The notes beneath the pieces were generated by a model. That model was not told the DNA's origin, did not search any database, and saw nothing but the letters and a program-made list of their open reading frames with translations. The position numbers were made by a program, and so were the translations under genes. Below are positions 63,905 through 64,000 of a DNA stretch of 64,000 bases, in pieces. Source of the stretch: a bacterium (GTDB lineage: Bacteria > Verrucomicrobiota > Verrucomicrobiia > Verrucomicrobiales > Akkermansiaceae); contig JAAEZT010000009.1 in assembly GCA_018222765.1 (NCBI GenBank), positions 62,001 to 126,000 of the forward strand, given 5' to 3'. How positions within the stretch are numbered: the first letter of the stretch is position 1; each line of letters begins with the position of its first letter.

Positions 63905-64000
63905 TTAATGTTTGGGTGTGGAACGATCGGCGGAAACTGTGGCGAACTCCCAGATTTCGTCAATCGAATCAGGAGAGATTTTTACGACCGTCATCTTGAT
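63905..64000 (-). CDS. C-terminal end of a further minus-strand gene, cut by the window edge
   Basis: The last 31 codons of a frame that runs to a TAA at 63905-63907. It reads IKMTVVKISPDSIDEIWEFA and then TVSADRSTPKH. It is open to the window edge. Too little remains to name a family; it ends 42 bases before the start of the propeller protein gene, so it may be its upstream operon partner. Confidence 0.5.
   Translation of the reverse strand: MKMTVVKISPDSIDEIWEFATVSADRSTPKH

Overview
The window looks like a stretch of chromosome from a free-living, probably aerobic, heterotrophic member of the Verrucomicrobia (order Verrucomicrobiales or close to it). The pointers are a Verrucomicrobia/Chlamydia-type small basic protein gene (34612-34767), large secreted multi-haem and cupredoxin-ended dehydrogenase-like proteins of the planctomycete/verrucomicrobial type, an HPr kinase/HPr/enzyme I set, a lipid A gene of the LpxI type (so a Gram-negative envelope), and SOS-operator-like palindromes of the form TGTTC-N4-GAACA in front of a mutasome. 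No rRNA, tRNA, CRISPR array, phage or insertion sequence was seen. Most of the window is dense core or near-core sequence.

Layout. 1-3237: the end of a large membrane protein and a secreted glycosidase-like protein, both on plus. 3271-3717: a frameshifted mscL remnant. 3718-8826 (minus): polA, a lipoprotein cyclophilin, plsY and gpsA as one unit. 8929-9795: an unknown membrane-anchored protein. 9792-12965 (minus): hprK-ptsH-ptsI. 13160-14143: a MoxR ATPase. 14214-14640: a probable decayed secreted gene. 14789-17037: a sulfite-reductase-type diflavin reductase and a bifunctional-nuclease family protein. 17047-17286: a broken dehydrogenase fragment. 17352-22660 (minus): a giant secreted alpha-amylase-family protein, a secreted EEP phosphatase and a small lipoprotein. 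22769-30122: two convergent giant periplasmic proteins, one tetrahaem and one with a terminal cupredoxin. 30119-33751 (minus) continues upstream of the second of these with tatD, a coiled-coil protein and acs.

33817-39367: a pseudouridine synthase, the small basic protein with a strong terminator, phoH, trkA and a class A penicillin-binding protein. 39548-41642: a trypsin-like PDZ protease followed one base later by a paralogue that has lost catalytic residues. 41639-44519: thiC-thiD behind a structured leader that resembles half of a TPP riboswitch. 44797-49142: an AraC regulator and an iron-related group (unknown protein, Fur-box-like palindrome, 56-residue CxxC protein, Dps, TonB-dependent receptor). 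49236-51647: floA with a small partner, and lpxI.

51662-57017 (minus): the SOS mutasome imuA-imuB plus dnaE2, each transcription unit with its own LexA-like operator. 57143-60750 (minus): exbB-exbD-TPR, probably a dedicated envelope energy-transduction unit. 60876-63862: uvrC on plus and a PQQ-propeller lipoprotein-type or secreted protein on minus. The last 96 bases hold the C-terminus of a further minus-strand gene.

The most interesting points are the atypical thiC leader, the protease/pseudoprotease pair, the Fur-like divergent site with its tiny CxxC protein beside Dps, the terminator that abuts the pseudouridine synthase start codon, and the SOS operators. Nothing in the window is clearly a wholly new defence or mobile system; functional claims rest on motif recognition by eye, without database searches.
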